A DNA stretch of 64,000 nucleotides, taken from positions 1 to 64,000 of the forward strand of contig NW_027488564.1 in NCBI RefSeq assembly GCF_050948215.1, in the 5' to 3' direction. Each line of letters begins with the position of its first letter. Within the stretch, counting starts at the first letter, position 1. The notes under the pieces were generated by a model that searched no databases, was not told the origin of the DNA, and saw only the letters and a program-made list of their open reading frames with translations. This document shows positions 39,900-52,570 of the stretch, in pieces. Position numbers and translations under genes: made by a program. This DNA comes from Halictus rubicundus. Taxonomy: Eukaryota; Arthropoda; Insecta; Hymenoptera; Halictidae.

Positions 39900-41360
39900 T
39901 ATCCTCTATCCTATCCTATCATCTATCCTCTATCCTATCCAATCCTCTATCCTATCCTATCGTCTATCCTATCCTCTATCCTATCCTATCCTCTATCCTA
40001 TCCTATCCTCCATCCTATCCTATCCTCAATCCTATCCTTTCCTGTATCCTATCCAATCCTGTATCCTATCCTGTCCTCTATCCTATCCTATCCTCCATCC
40101 TATCCTATCCTCAATCCTATCCTTTCCTGTATCCTATCCAATCCTGTATCCTATCCTGTCCTCTATCCTATCCTATCCTCTATCCTATCCTATACTCTAT
40201 CCTATCCTATCCTGTATCCTATCCTATCCTGTATCCTATCCTATCGTCTATCCTATCCTCTATCCTATCCTATTCCTCTATCCTATCCTATCCTCTATCC
40301 TATCCTATCCTATATCCTATCCTATCCTCTATCCTATCCTATCCTCTATCCTATCCTATCCTCTATCCTATCCTATCCTCTATCTTATCCTATCCTCTAT
40401 CCTATCCTATCCTCTATCCTATCAAATCCGCTATCCTATCCTCTATTCTATCCTATCCTGTATCCTATCCAATCCTCTATCCTATCCTATCATCTATCCT
40501 CTATCCTATCCAATCCTCTATCCGATCCTATCGTCTATCCTATCCTCTATCCTATCCTATCCTCTATCCTATCCTATCCTCCATCCTATCCTATCCTCAA
40601 TCCTATCCTTTCCTGTATCCTATCCAATCCTGTATCCTATCCTGTCCTCTATCCTATCCTATCCTCTATCCTATCCTATCCTCTATCCTATCCTATCCTG
40701 TATCCTATCCTATCCTCTATCCTATCTTATCCTCTATCCTATCAAATCCCCTATCCTATCCTCTATCCTATCCTATCATCTATCCTCTATCCTATCCAAT
40801 CCTCTATCCTATCCTATCGTCTATCCTATCCTCTATCCTATCCTATCCTCTATCCTATCCTATCCTCCATCCTATCCTATCCTCAATCCTATCCTTTCCT
40901 GTATCCTATCCAATCCTGTATCCTATCCTGTCCTCTATCCTATCCTATCGTCTATCCTATCCTATCCTCTATCCTATCCTATCTTCTATCCTATCCTATC
41001 CTCTATCCTATCCTATCCTCTATCCTATCCTATCCTCTATCCTATCCTATCCTCTATCCTATCAAATCCCCTATCCTATCCTATCCTCTATCCTATCCTA
41101 TCCTCTATCCTATCCTATCCTCTATCCTATCCTATCCTCTATCCTATCCTATCCTCTATCCTATCAAATCCCCTATCCTATCCTATCCTCTATCCTATCC
41201 TATCCTCTATCCTATCCTATCTTCTATCCTATCCTATCCTCTATCCTATCCTATCCTCTATCCTATCCTATCCTCTATCCTATCAAATCCCCTATCCTAT
41301 CCTCTATCCTATCCTATCCTCTATCCTATCCTATCCTCTATCATATCCTATCTTTATCCT
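39900..41360 (+). repeat. Domain D large higher-order repeat, partial leading copy
   Basis: This matches the last ~1.45 kb of the next full copy with an offset of 4,971 bp. Anchors: the doublet of CTCAATCC cassettes (TCAAT at 40,026 and 40,111, spaced 85 bp, against 44,997 and 45,082), TATACTC at 40,191 and 45,162, and TCCGATCC at 40,521 and 45,492. The left edge near 39,900 is where the match to about 44.87 kb is lost. Confidence 0.75.
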
Positions 41361-44300
41361 ACCTTGTCAACTATCCTATCAAATCCCCTATCCTATCCTC
41401 TATCCTATCCTATCCTCTATCCTATCCTATCTTCTATCCTATCCTATCCTCTGTCCTATCAAATCCCATATCCTATCCTCTATCGCTATCCTATCCTCTA
41501 TCCTATCCTATCTTCTATCCTATCCTATCCTCTATCCTACCTTATCCTCTATCCTATCAAATCCCCTATCCTATCCTCTATCCTATCCTATCCTCTATCC
41601 TATCCTATCTTCTATCCTATCCTATCCTCTGTCCTATCAAATCCCATATCCTATCCTCTATCCTATCCTATCCTCTATCCTATCCTATCTTCTATCCTAT
41701 CCTATCCTCTATCCTATCCTATCCTCTATCCTATCCTATCCTCTATCCTATCCTATCCTCTATCCTATCCTATCCTCTATCCTATCCTATCTTCTATCCT
41801 ATCCTATCCCTCTATCCTATCAAATTCCCTATCCTATCCTCTATCCTCTATCCTATCCTATCATCTATCCTCTATCCTATCCAATCCTCTATCCTATCCT
41901 ATCGTCTATCCTATCCTCTATCATATCCTATCCTCTATCCTATCCTATCCTCCATCCTATCCTATCCTCAATCCTATCCTTTCCTGTATCCTATCCAATC
42001 CTGTATCCTATCCTGTCCTCTATCCTATCCTGTCCCCTATCCTATCCTATCCCTCTATCCTATCCTATCTTCTATCCTATCCTATCCTCTATCCTATCAA
42101 ATCCCCTACCCTATTCTCTGTCCAATCATATCCTCTATCCTATCCTATCCTCTATCCTATCCTATCCACTATCCAATCCTATCCTCTATCCTCTATCCTA
42201 TCCTATCCTCTATCCTATCCTATCTTCTATCCTCTCCTATCCTCTATCCTATACTATTCTCTATCCTATCTATCATCTATCCTATCCTATCCTCTATCCT
42301 ATAATATCATCTATCCGTTCCTATCCTCCATCCTATCCTATCCTCTATCCTATCCTATCCTCCATCCTATCCTATCCTCAATCCTATCCTTTCCTGTATC
42401 CTATCCAATCCTGTATCCTATCCTGTCCTCTATCCTATCCTCAATCCTATCCTTTCCTGTATCCTATCCAATCCTGTATCCTATCCTGTCCTCTATCCTA
42501 TCCTATCCCCTATCCTATCCTATCCTCTATCATATCCTATCTTTTATCCTACCTTATCATCTATCCTATCAAATCCCCTATCCTATCCTCTATCCTATCC
42601 TATCCTCTATCCTATCCTATCGTCTATCCTATCCTATCCTCTGTCCTATCAAATCCCATATCCTGTCCTCTATCCTATCCTATCCTCTATCCTATCCTAT
42701 CCTCTATCCTATCCTATCTTCTATCCTATCCTATCCTCTATCCTATCCTATCCTCTATCCTATCCTATCCTCTATCCTATCCTATCTTCTATCCTATCCC
42801 TATCCTCTGTCCTATCAAATCCCATATCCTATCCTCTATCCTATCCTATCCTCTATCCTATCCTATCTTCTATCCTATCCTATCCTCTATCCTATCCTAT
42901 CCTCTATCCTATCCTATCCTCTATCCTATCCTATCCTCTATCCTATCCTATCCTCTATCCTATCCTATCTTCTATCCTATCCTATCCTCTATCCTATCAA
43001 ATTCCCTATCCTATCCTCTATCCTCTATCCTATCCTATCATCTATCCTCTATCCTATCCAATCCTCTATCCTATCCTATCGTCTATCCTATCCTCTATCC
43101 TATCCTATCCTCTATCCTATCCTATCCTCCATCCTATCCTATCCTCAATCCTATCCTTTCCTGTATCCTATCCAATCCTGTATCCTATCCTGTCCTCTAT
43201 CCTATCCTCAATCCTATCCTTTCCTGTATCCTATCCAATCCTGTATCCTATCCTGTCCTCTATCCTATCCTATCCCTATCCTATCCTATCCTCTATCCTA
43301 TCCTATCATCTATCCTCTATCCTATCCAATCCTCTATCCTATCCTATCGTCTATCCTATCCTCTATCCTATCCTATCCTCTGTCCTATCCTATCCTCCAT
43401 CCTATCCTATCCTCAATCCTATCCTTTCCTGTATCCTATCCAATCCTGTATCCTATCCTGTCCTCTATCCTATCCTATCCTCCATCCTATCCTATCCTCA
43501 ATCCTATCCTTTCCTGTATCCTATCCAATCCTGTATCCTATCCTGTCCTCTATCCTATCCTATCCTCTATCCTATCCTATACTCTATCCTATCCTATCCT
43601 GTATCCTATCCTATCCTGTATCCTATCCTATCGTCTATCCTATCCTCTATCCTATCCTATTCCTCTATCCTATCCTATCCTCTATCCTATCCTATCCTAT
43701 ATCCTATCCTATCCTCTATCCTATCCTATCCTCTATCCTATCCTATCCTCTATCCTATCCTATCCTCTATCTTATCCTATCCTCTATCCTATCCTATCCT
43801 CTATCCTATCAAATCCGCTATCCTATCCTCTATCCTATCCTATCCTGTATCCTATCCAATCCTCTATCCTATCCTATCATCTATCCTCTATCCTATCCAA
43901 TCCTCTATCCGATCCTATCGTCTATCCTATCCTCTATCCTATCCTATCCTCTATCCTATCCTATCCTCCATCCTATCCTATCCTCAATCCTATACTTTCC
44001 TGTATCCCATCCAATCCTGTATCCTATCCTGTCCTCTATCCTATCCTATCCTCTATCCTATCCTATCCTCTATCCTATCCTATCCTGTATCCTATCCTAT
44101 CCTCTATCCTATCTTATCCTCTATCCTATCAAATCCCCTATCCTATCCTCTATCCTATCCTATCATCTATCCTCTATCCTATCCAATCCTCTATCCTATC
44201 CTATCGTCTATCCTATCCTCTATCCTATCCTATCCTCTATCCTATCCTATCCTCCATCCTATCCTATCCTCAATCCTATCCTTTCCTGTATCCTATCCAA

Positions 44301-46349
44301 TCCTGTATCCTATCCTGTCCTCTATCCTATCCTATCCTCTATCCTATCCTATCCTCTATCCTATCCTATCTTCTATCCTATCCTATCCTCTGTCCTATCA
44401 AATCCCATATCCTATCCTCTATCCTATCCTATCCTCTATCCTATCCTATCTTCTATCCTATCCTATCCTCTATCCTATCCTATCCTCTATCCTATCCTAT
44501 CCTCTATCCTATCCTATCCTCTATCCTATCCTATCCTCTATCCTATCCTATCTTCTATCCTATCCTATCCTCTATCCTATCAAATTCCCTATCCTATCCT
44601 CTATCCTCTATCCTATCCTATCATCTATCCTCTATCCTATCCAATCCTCTATCCTATCCTATCGTCTATCCTATCCTCTATCCTATCCTATCCTCTATCC
44701 TATCCTATCCTCCATCCTATCCTATCCTCAATCCTATCCTTTCCTGTATCCTATCCAATCCTGTATCCTATCCTGTCCTCTATCCTATCCTCAATCCTAT
44801 CCTTTCCTGTATCCTATCCAATCCTGTATCCTATCCTGTCCTCTATCCTATCCTATCCCCTATCCTATCCTATCCTCTATCCTATCCTATCATCTATCCT
44901 CTATCCTATCCAATCCTCTATCCTATCCTATCGTCTATCCTATCCTCTATCCTATCCTATCCTCTATCCTATCCTATCCTCCATCCTATCCTATCCTCAA
45001 TCCTATCCTTTCCTGTATCCTATCCAATCCTGTATCCTATCCTGTCCTCTATCCTATCCTATCCTCCATCCTATCCTATCCTCAATCCTATCCTTTCCTG
45101 TATCCTATCCAATCCTGTATCCTATCCTGTCCTCTATCCTATCCTATCCTCTATCCTATCCTATACTCTATCCTATCCTATCCTGTATCCTATCCTATCC
45201 TGTATCCTATCCTATCGTCTATCCTATCCTCTATCCTATCCTATTCCTCTATCCTATCCTATCCTCTATCCTATCCTATCCTATATCCTATCCTATCCTC
45301 TATCCTATCCTATCCTCTATCCTATCCTATCCTCTATCCTATCCTATCCTCTATCTTATCCTATCCTCTATCCTATCCTATCCTCTATCCTATCAAATCC
45401 GCTATCCTATCCTCTATCCTATCCTATCCTGTATCCTATCCAATCCTCTATCCTATCCTATCATCTATCCTCTATCCTATCCAATCCTCTATCCGATCCT
45501 ATCGTCTATCCTATCCTCTATCCTATCCTATCCTCTATCCTATCCTATCCTCCATCCTATCCTATCCTCAATCCTATACTTTCCTGTATCCCATCCAATC
45601 CTGTATCCTATCCTGTCCTCTATCCTATCCTATCCTCTATCCTATCCTATCCTCTATCCTATCCTATCCTGTATCCTATCCTATCCTCTATCCTATCTTA
45701 TCCTCTATCCTATCAAATCCCCTATCCTATCCTCTATCCTATCCTATCATCTATCCTCTATCCTATCCAATCCTCTATCCTATCCTATCGTCTATCCTAT
45801 CCTCTATCCTATCCTATCCTCTATCCTATCCTATCCTCCATCCTATCCTATCCTCAATCCTATCCTTTCCTGTATCCTATCCAATCCTGTATCCTATCCT
45901 GTCCTCTATCCTATCCTATCCTCTATCCTATCCTATCCTCTATCCTATCCTATCTTCTATCCTATCCTATCCTCTATCCTATCCTATCCTCTTTCCTATC
46001 CTATCCTCTATCCTATCCTATCCTCTATCCTATCAAATCCCCTATCCTATCCTATCCTCTATCCTATCCTATCCTCTATCCTATCCTATCCTCTATCCTA
46101 TCCTATCCTCTATCCTATCCTATCCTCTATCCTATCAAATCCCCTATCCTATCCTATCCTCTATCCTATCCTATCCTCTATCCTATCCTATCTTCTATCC
46201 TATCCTATCCTCTATCCTATCCTATCCTCTATCCTATCCTATCCTCTATCCTATCCTATCCTCTATCCTATCAAATCCCCTATCCTATCCTCTATCCTAT
46301 CCTATCCTCTATCCTATCCTATCCTCTATCATATCCTATCTTTTATCCT
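41361..46349 (+). repeat. Domain D large higher-order repeat, full copy 1 (4,989 bp)
   Basis: The unit is counted from the ACCTTATC marker (41,361, here ACCTTGTC) to its next orthologous occurrence at 46,350. Each copy begins with a pair of these markers 1,188-1,190 bp apart (41,361 and 42,551; 46,350 and 47,538; 50,741 and 51,929). Other anchors are CTATTCTCTG at 42,111 and CCGTTCC at 42,315. Inside it lies a sub-duplication of 1,584 bp (TATACTC at 43,578 and 45,162; TCCGATCC at 43,908 and 45,492; TATACTTTCC at 43,991 and 45,575). The first part is more divergent than copies 2 and 3, with TATCTTTATCC, CAACTATCC and a CTATCGCTATCC insertion. Confidence 0.8.
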
Positions 46350-49300
46350 ACCTTATCATCTATCCTATCAAATCCCCTATCATATCCTCTATCCTATCCT
46401 ATCCTCTATCCTATCCTATCTTCTATCCTATCCTATCCTCTGTCCTATCAAATCCCATATCCTATCCTCTATCCTATCCTATCCTCTATCCTATCCTATC
46501 TTCTATCCTATCCTATCCTCTATCCTACCTTATCCTCTATCCTATCAAATCCCCTATCCTATCCTCTATCCTATCCTATCCTCTATCCTATCCTATCTTC
46601 TATCCTATCCTATACTCTGTCCTATCAAATCCCATATCCTATCCTCTATCCTATCCTATCCTCTATCCTATCCTATCTTCTATCCTATCCTATCCTCTAT
46701 CCTATCCTATCCTCTATCCTATCCTATCCTCTATCCTATCCTATCCTCTATCCTATCCTATCCTCTATCCTATCCAATCTTCTATCCTATCCTATCCTCT
46801 ATCCTATCAAATTCCCTATCCTATCCTCTATCCTCTATCCTATCCTATCATCTATCCTCTATCCTATCCAATCCTCTATCCTATCCTATCGTCTATCCTA
46901 TCCTCTATCATATCCTATCCTCTATCCTATCCTATCCTCCATCCTATCCTATCCTCAATCCTATCCTTTCCTGTATCCTATCCAATCCTGTATCCTATCC
47001 TGTCCTCTATCCTATCCTGTCCCCTATCCTATCCTATCCTCTATCCTATCCTATCTTCTATCCTATCCTATCCTCTATCCTATCAAATCCCCTACCCTAT
47101 TCTCTGTCCAATCATATCCTCTATCCTATCCTATCCTCTATCCTATCCTATCCACTATCCAATCCTATCCTCTATCCTCTATCCTATCCTATCCTCTATC
47201 CTATCCTATCTTCTATCCTCTCCTATCCTCTATCCTATACTATTCTCTATCCTATCCTATCATCTATCCTATCCTATCCTCTATCCTATAATATCATCTA
47301 TCCGTTCCTATCCTCCATCCTATCCTATCCTCTATCCTATCCTATCCTCCATCCTATCCTATCCTCAATCCTATCCTTTCCTGTATCCTATCCAATCCTG
47401 TATCCTATCCTGTCCTCTATCCTATCCTCAATCCTATCCTTTCCTGTATCCTATCCAATCCTGTATCCTATCCTGTCCTCTATCCTATCCTATCCCCTAT
47501 CCTATCCTATCCTCTATCATATCCTATCTTTTATCCTACCTTATCATCTATCCTATCAAATCCCCTATCCTATCCTCTATCCTATCCTATCCTCTATCCT
47601 ATCCTATCGTCTATCCTATCCTATCCTCTGTCCTATCAAATCCCATATCCTGTCCTCTATCCTATCCTATCCTCTATCCTATCCTATCCTCTATCCTATC
47701 CTATCTTCTATCCTATCCTATCCTCTATCCTATCCCATCCTCTATCCTATCCTATCCTCTATCCTATCCTATCTTCTATCCTATCCTATCCTCTGTCCTA
47801 TCAAATCCCATATCCTATCCTCTATCCTATCCTATCCTCTATCCTATCCTATCTTCTATCCTATCCTATCCTCTATCCTATCCTATCCTCTATCCTATCC
47901 TATCCTCTATCCTATCCTATCCTCTATCCTATCCTATCCTCTATCCTATCCTATCTTCTATCCTATCCTATCCTCTATCCTATCAAATTCCCTATCCTAT
48001 CCTCTATCCTCTATCCTATCCTATCATCTATCCTCTATCCTATCCAATCCTCTATCCTATCCTATCGTCTATCCTATCCTCTATCCTATCCTATCCTCTA
48101 TCCTATCCTATCCTCCATCCTATCCTATCCTCAATCCTATCCTTTCCTGTATCCTATCCAATCCTGTATCCTATCCTGTCCTCTATCCTATCCTATCCTC
48201 CATCCTATCCTATCCTCAATCCTATCCTTTCCTGTATCCTATCCAATCCTGTATCCTATCCTGTCCTCTATCCTATCCTATCCTCTATCCTATCCTATAC
48301 TCTATCCTATCCTATCCTGTATCCTATCCTATCCTGTATCCTATCCTATCGTCTATCCTATCCTCTATCCTATCCTATTCCTCTATCCTATCCTATCCTC
48401 TATCCTATCCTATCCTATATCCTATCCTATCCTCTATCCTATCCTATCCTCTATCCTATCCTATCCTCTATCCTATCCTATCCTCTATCTTATCCTATCC
48501 TCTATCCTATCCTATCCCCTATCCTATCAAATCCGCTATCCTATCCTCTATCCTATCCTATCCTGTATCCTATCCAATCCTCTATCCTATCCTATCATCT
48601 ATCCTCTATCCTATCCAATCCTCTAACCGATCCTATCGTCTATCCTATCCTCTATCCTATCCTATCCTCTATCCTATCCTATCCTCCATCCTATCCTATC
48701 CTCAATCCTATCCTTTCCTGTATCCTATCCAATCCTGTATCCTATCCTGTCCTCTATCCTATCCTATCCTCTATCCTATCCTATCCTCTATCCTATCCTA
48801 TCCTGTATCCTATCCTATCCTCTATCCTATCTTATCCTCTATCCTATCAAATCCCCTATCCTATCCTCTATCCTATCCTATCCTCTATCCTATCCTATCG
48901 TCTATCCTATCCTATCCTCTGTCCTATCAAATCCCATATCCTGTCCTCTATCCTATCCTATCCTCTATCCTATCCTATCCTCTATCCTATCCTATCTTCT
49001 ATCCTATCCTATCCTCTATCCTATCCTATCCTCTATCCTATCCTATCCTCTATCCTATCCTATCTTCTATCCTATCCTATCCTCTGTCCTATCAAATCCC
49101 ATATCCTATCCTCTATCCTATCCTATCCTCTATCCTATCCTATCTTCTATCCTATCCTATCCTCTATCCTATCCTATCCTCTATCCTATCCTATCCTCTA
49201 TCCTATCCTATCCTCTATCCTATCCTATCCTCTATCCTATCCTATCTTCTATCCTATCCTATCCTCTATCCTATCAAATTCCCTATCCTATCCTCTATCC

Positions 49301-50740
49301 TCTATCCTATCCTATCATCTATCCTCTATCCTATCCAATCCTCTATCCTATCCTATCGTCTATCCTATCCTCTATCCTATCCTATCCTCTATCCTATCCT
49401 ATCCTCCATCCTATCCTATCCTCAATCCTATCCTTTCCTGTATCCTATCCAATCCTGTATCCTATCCTGTCCTCTATCCTATCCTATCCTCCATCCTATC
49501 CTATCCTCAATCCTATCCTTTCCTGTATCCTATCCAATCCTGTATCCTATCCTGTCCTCTATCCTATCCTATCCTCTATCCTATCCTATACTCTATCCTA
49601 TCCTATCCTGTATCCTATCCTATCCTGTATCCTATCCTATCGTCTATCCTATCCTCTATCCTATCCTATTCCTCTATCCTATCCTATCCTCTATCCTATC
49701 CTATCCTATATCCTATCCTATCCTCTATCCTATCCTATCCTCTATCCTATCCTATCCTCTATCCTATCCTATCCTCTATCTTATCCTATCCTCTATCCTA
49801 TCCTATCCTCTATCCTATCAAATCCGCTATCCTATCCTCTATCCTATCCTATCCTGTATCCTATCCAATCCTCTATCCTATCCTATCATCTATCCTCTAT
49901 CCTATCCAATCCTCTAACCGATCCTATCGTCTATCCTATCCTCTATCCTATCCTATCCTCTATCCTATCCTATACTCCATCCTATCCTATCCTCAATCCT
50001 ATCCTTTCCTGTATCCTATCCAATCCTGTATCCTATCCTGTCCTCTATCCTATCCTATCCTGTATCCTATCCTATCCTCTATCCTATCTTATCCTCTATC
50101 CTATCAAATCCCCTATCCTATCCTCTATCCTATCCTATCATCTATCCTCTATCCTATCCAATCCTCTATCCTATCCTATCGTCTATCCTATCCTCTATCC
50201 TATCCTATCCTCTATCCTATCCTATCCTCCATCCTATCCTATCCTCAATCCTATCCTTTCCTGTATCCTATCCAATCCTGTATCCTATCCTGTCCTCTAT
50301 CCTATCCTATCCTCTATCCTATCCTATCCTCTATCCTATCCTATCTTCTATCCTATCCTATCCTCTATCCTATCCTATCCTCTATCCTATCCTATCCTCT
50401 ATCCTATCCTATCCTCTATCCTATCAAATCCCCTATCCTATCCTATCCTCTATCCTATCCTATCCTCTATCCTATCCTATCCTCTATCCTATCCTATCCT
50501 CTATCCTATCCTATCCTCTATCCTATCAAATCCCCTATCCTATCCTATCCTCTATCCTATCCTATCCTCTATCCTATCCTATCTTCTATCCTATCCTATC
50601 CTCTATCCTATCCTATCCTCTATCCTATCCTATCCTCTATCCTATCCTATCCTCTATCCTATCAAATCCCCTATCCTATCCTCTATCCTATCCTATCCTC
50701 TATCCTATCCTATCCTCTATCATATCCTATCTTTTATCCT
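46350..50740 (+). repeat. Domain D large higher-order repeat, full copy 2 (4,391 bp)
   Basis: Anchors relative to copy 1: ACCTTATC 42,551 to 47,538 (4,987), CTATTCTCTG 42,111 to 47,097 (4,986), CCGTTCC 42,315 to 47,302 (4,987). This copy is 598 bp shorter. The loss is spread over several places: the distance from the second ACCTTATC to TATACTC is 758 against 1,027 bp, and the internal sub-duplication (TATACTC at 48,296 and 49,587) is 1,291 against 1,584 bp. CTCTAACCGATCC at 48,625 and 49,916 replaces the CTCTATCCGATCC of copy 1 in both sub-copies, so the change arose before or was homogenised across the sub-duplication. Confidence 0.8.
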
Positions 50741-52570
50741 ACCTTATCATCTATCCTATCAAATCCCCTATCCTATCCTCTATCCTATCCTATCCTCTAT
50801 CCTATCCTATCTTCTATCCTATCCTATCCTCTGTCCTATCAAATCCCATATCCTATCCTCTATCCTATCCTATCCTCTATCCTATCCTATCTTCTATCCT
50901 ATCCTATCCTCTATCCTACCTTATCCTCTATCCTATCAAATCCCCTATCCTATCCTCTATCCTATCCTATCCTCTATCCTATCCTATCTTCTATCCTATC
51001 CTATCCTCTGTCCTATCAAATCCCATATCCTATCCTCTATCCTATCCTATCCTCTATCCTATCCTATCTTCTATCCTATCCTATCCTCTATCCTATCCTA
51101 TCCTCTATCCTATCCTATCCTCTATCCTATCCTATCCTCTATCCTATCCTATCCTCTATCCTATCCTATCTTCTATCCTATCCTATCCTCTATCCTATCA
51201 AATTCCCTATCCTATCCTCTATCCTCTATCCTATCCTATCATCTATCCTCTATCCTATCCAATCCTCTATCCTATCCTATCGTCTATCCTATCCTCTATC
51301 ATATCCTATCCTCTATCCTATCCTATCCTCCATCCTATCCTATCCTCAATCCTATCCTTTCCTGTATCCTATCCAATCCTGTATCCTATCCTGTCCTCTA
51401 TCCTATCCTGTCCCCTATCCTATCCTATCCTCTATCCTATCCTATCTTCTATCCTATCCTATCCTCTATCCTATCAAATCCCCTACCCTATTCTCTGTCC
51501 AATCATATCCTCTATCCTATCCTATCCTCTATCCTATCCTATCCACTATCCAATCCTATCCTCTATCCTCTATCCTATCCTATCCTCTATCCTATCCTAT
51601 CTTCTATCCTCTCCTATCCTCTATCCTATACTATTCTCTATCCTATCCTATCATCTATCCTATCCTATCCTCTATCCTATAATATCATCTATCCGTTCCT
51701 ATCCTCCATCCTATCCTATCCTCTATCCTATCCTATCCTCCATCCTATCCTATCCTCAATCCTATCCTTTCCTGTATCCTATCCAATCCTGTATCCTATC
51801 CTGTCCTCTATCCTATCCTCAATCCTATCCTTTCCTGTATCCTATCCAATCCTGTATCCTATCCTGTCCTCTATCCTATCCTATCCCCTATCCTATCCTA
51901 TCCTCTATCATATCCTATCTTTTATCCTACCTTATCATCTATCCTATCAAATCCCCTATCCTATCCTCTATCCTATCCTATCCTCTATCCTATCCTATCG
52001 TCTATCCTATCCTATCCTCTGTCCTATCAAATCCCATATCCTGTCCTCTATCCTATCCTATCCTCTATCCTATCCTATCCTCTATCCTATCCTATCTTCT
52101 ATCCTATCCTATCCTCTATCCTATCCTATCCTCTATCCTATCCTATCCTCTATCCTATCCTATCTTCTATCCTATCCTATCCTCTGTCCTATCAAATCCC
52201 ATATCCTATCCTCTATCCTATCCTATCCTCTATCCTATCCTATCTTCTATCCTATCCTATCCTCTATCCTATCCTATCCTCTATCCTATCCTATCCTCTA
52301 TCCTATCCTATCCTCTATCCTATCCTATCTTCTATCCTATCCTATCCTCTATCCTATCAAATTCCCTATCCTATCCTCTATCCTCTATCCTATCCTATCA
52401 TCTATCCTCTATCCTATCCAATCCTCTATCCTATCCTATCGTCTATCCTATCCTCTATCCTATCCTATCCTCTATCCTATCCTATCCTCCATCCTATCCT
52501 ATCCTCAATCCTATCCTTTCCTGTATCCTATCCAATCCTGTATCCTATCCTGTCCTCTATCCTATCCTCA
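50741..52570 (+). repeat. Domain D large higher-order repeat, partial trailing copy
   Basis: This repeats the first ~1.8 kb of copy 2 with an offset of exactly 4,391 bp at ACCTTATC (46,350/50,741 and 47,538/51,929), CTATTCTCTG (47,097/51,488) and CCGTTCC (47,302/51,693). Over the first 1.2 kb I saw only isolated substitutions, such as TATCATATCC against TATCCTATCC near 46,381, TATACTC against TATCCTC near 46,611 and CCAATC against CCTATC near 46,774. One 17-mer is missing before 52,555. After 52,570 an extra ACCTTATC block follows at 52,678 (offset 749 from 51,929). Confidence 0.82.

Larger units (their letters stand above)
33300..39900 (+). repeat. Satellite domain C
   Basis: This is the 17-bp satellite with its own diagnostic variants. 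The cassette starts ATGCTC and continues with TATCTTATCGTC and TATTCCTC (ATG at 33,726, 35,684, 36,358 and 37,602; the 36,358 copy has TCTGTCC). TATCCTC heptamer runs, CTATAATATCTTC monomers and TATACCTATCC are typical. From about 38.6 to 39.9 kb it holds divergent cassettes and TATCAAATCCCC monomers without a clear long period. Borders are judged from the loss of ATGATC at the left and the start of the large domain D repeat at the right. Confidence 0.55.

Noticed and set aside
41364..47291. A 1,975-codon open frame that could be taken for a giant repetitive surface or structural protein.
   Set aside because: The translation is the frame-shifting reading of the 17-bp monomer, without signal peptide, anchor or domain. 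It ends only where a substitution makes a stop.
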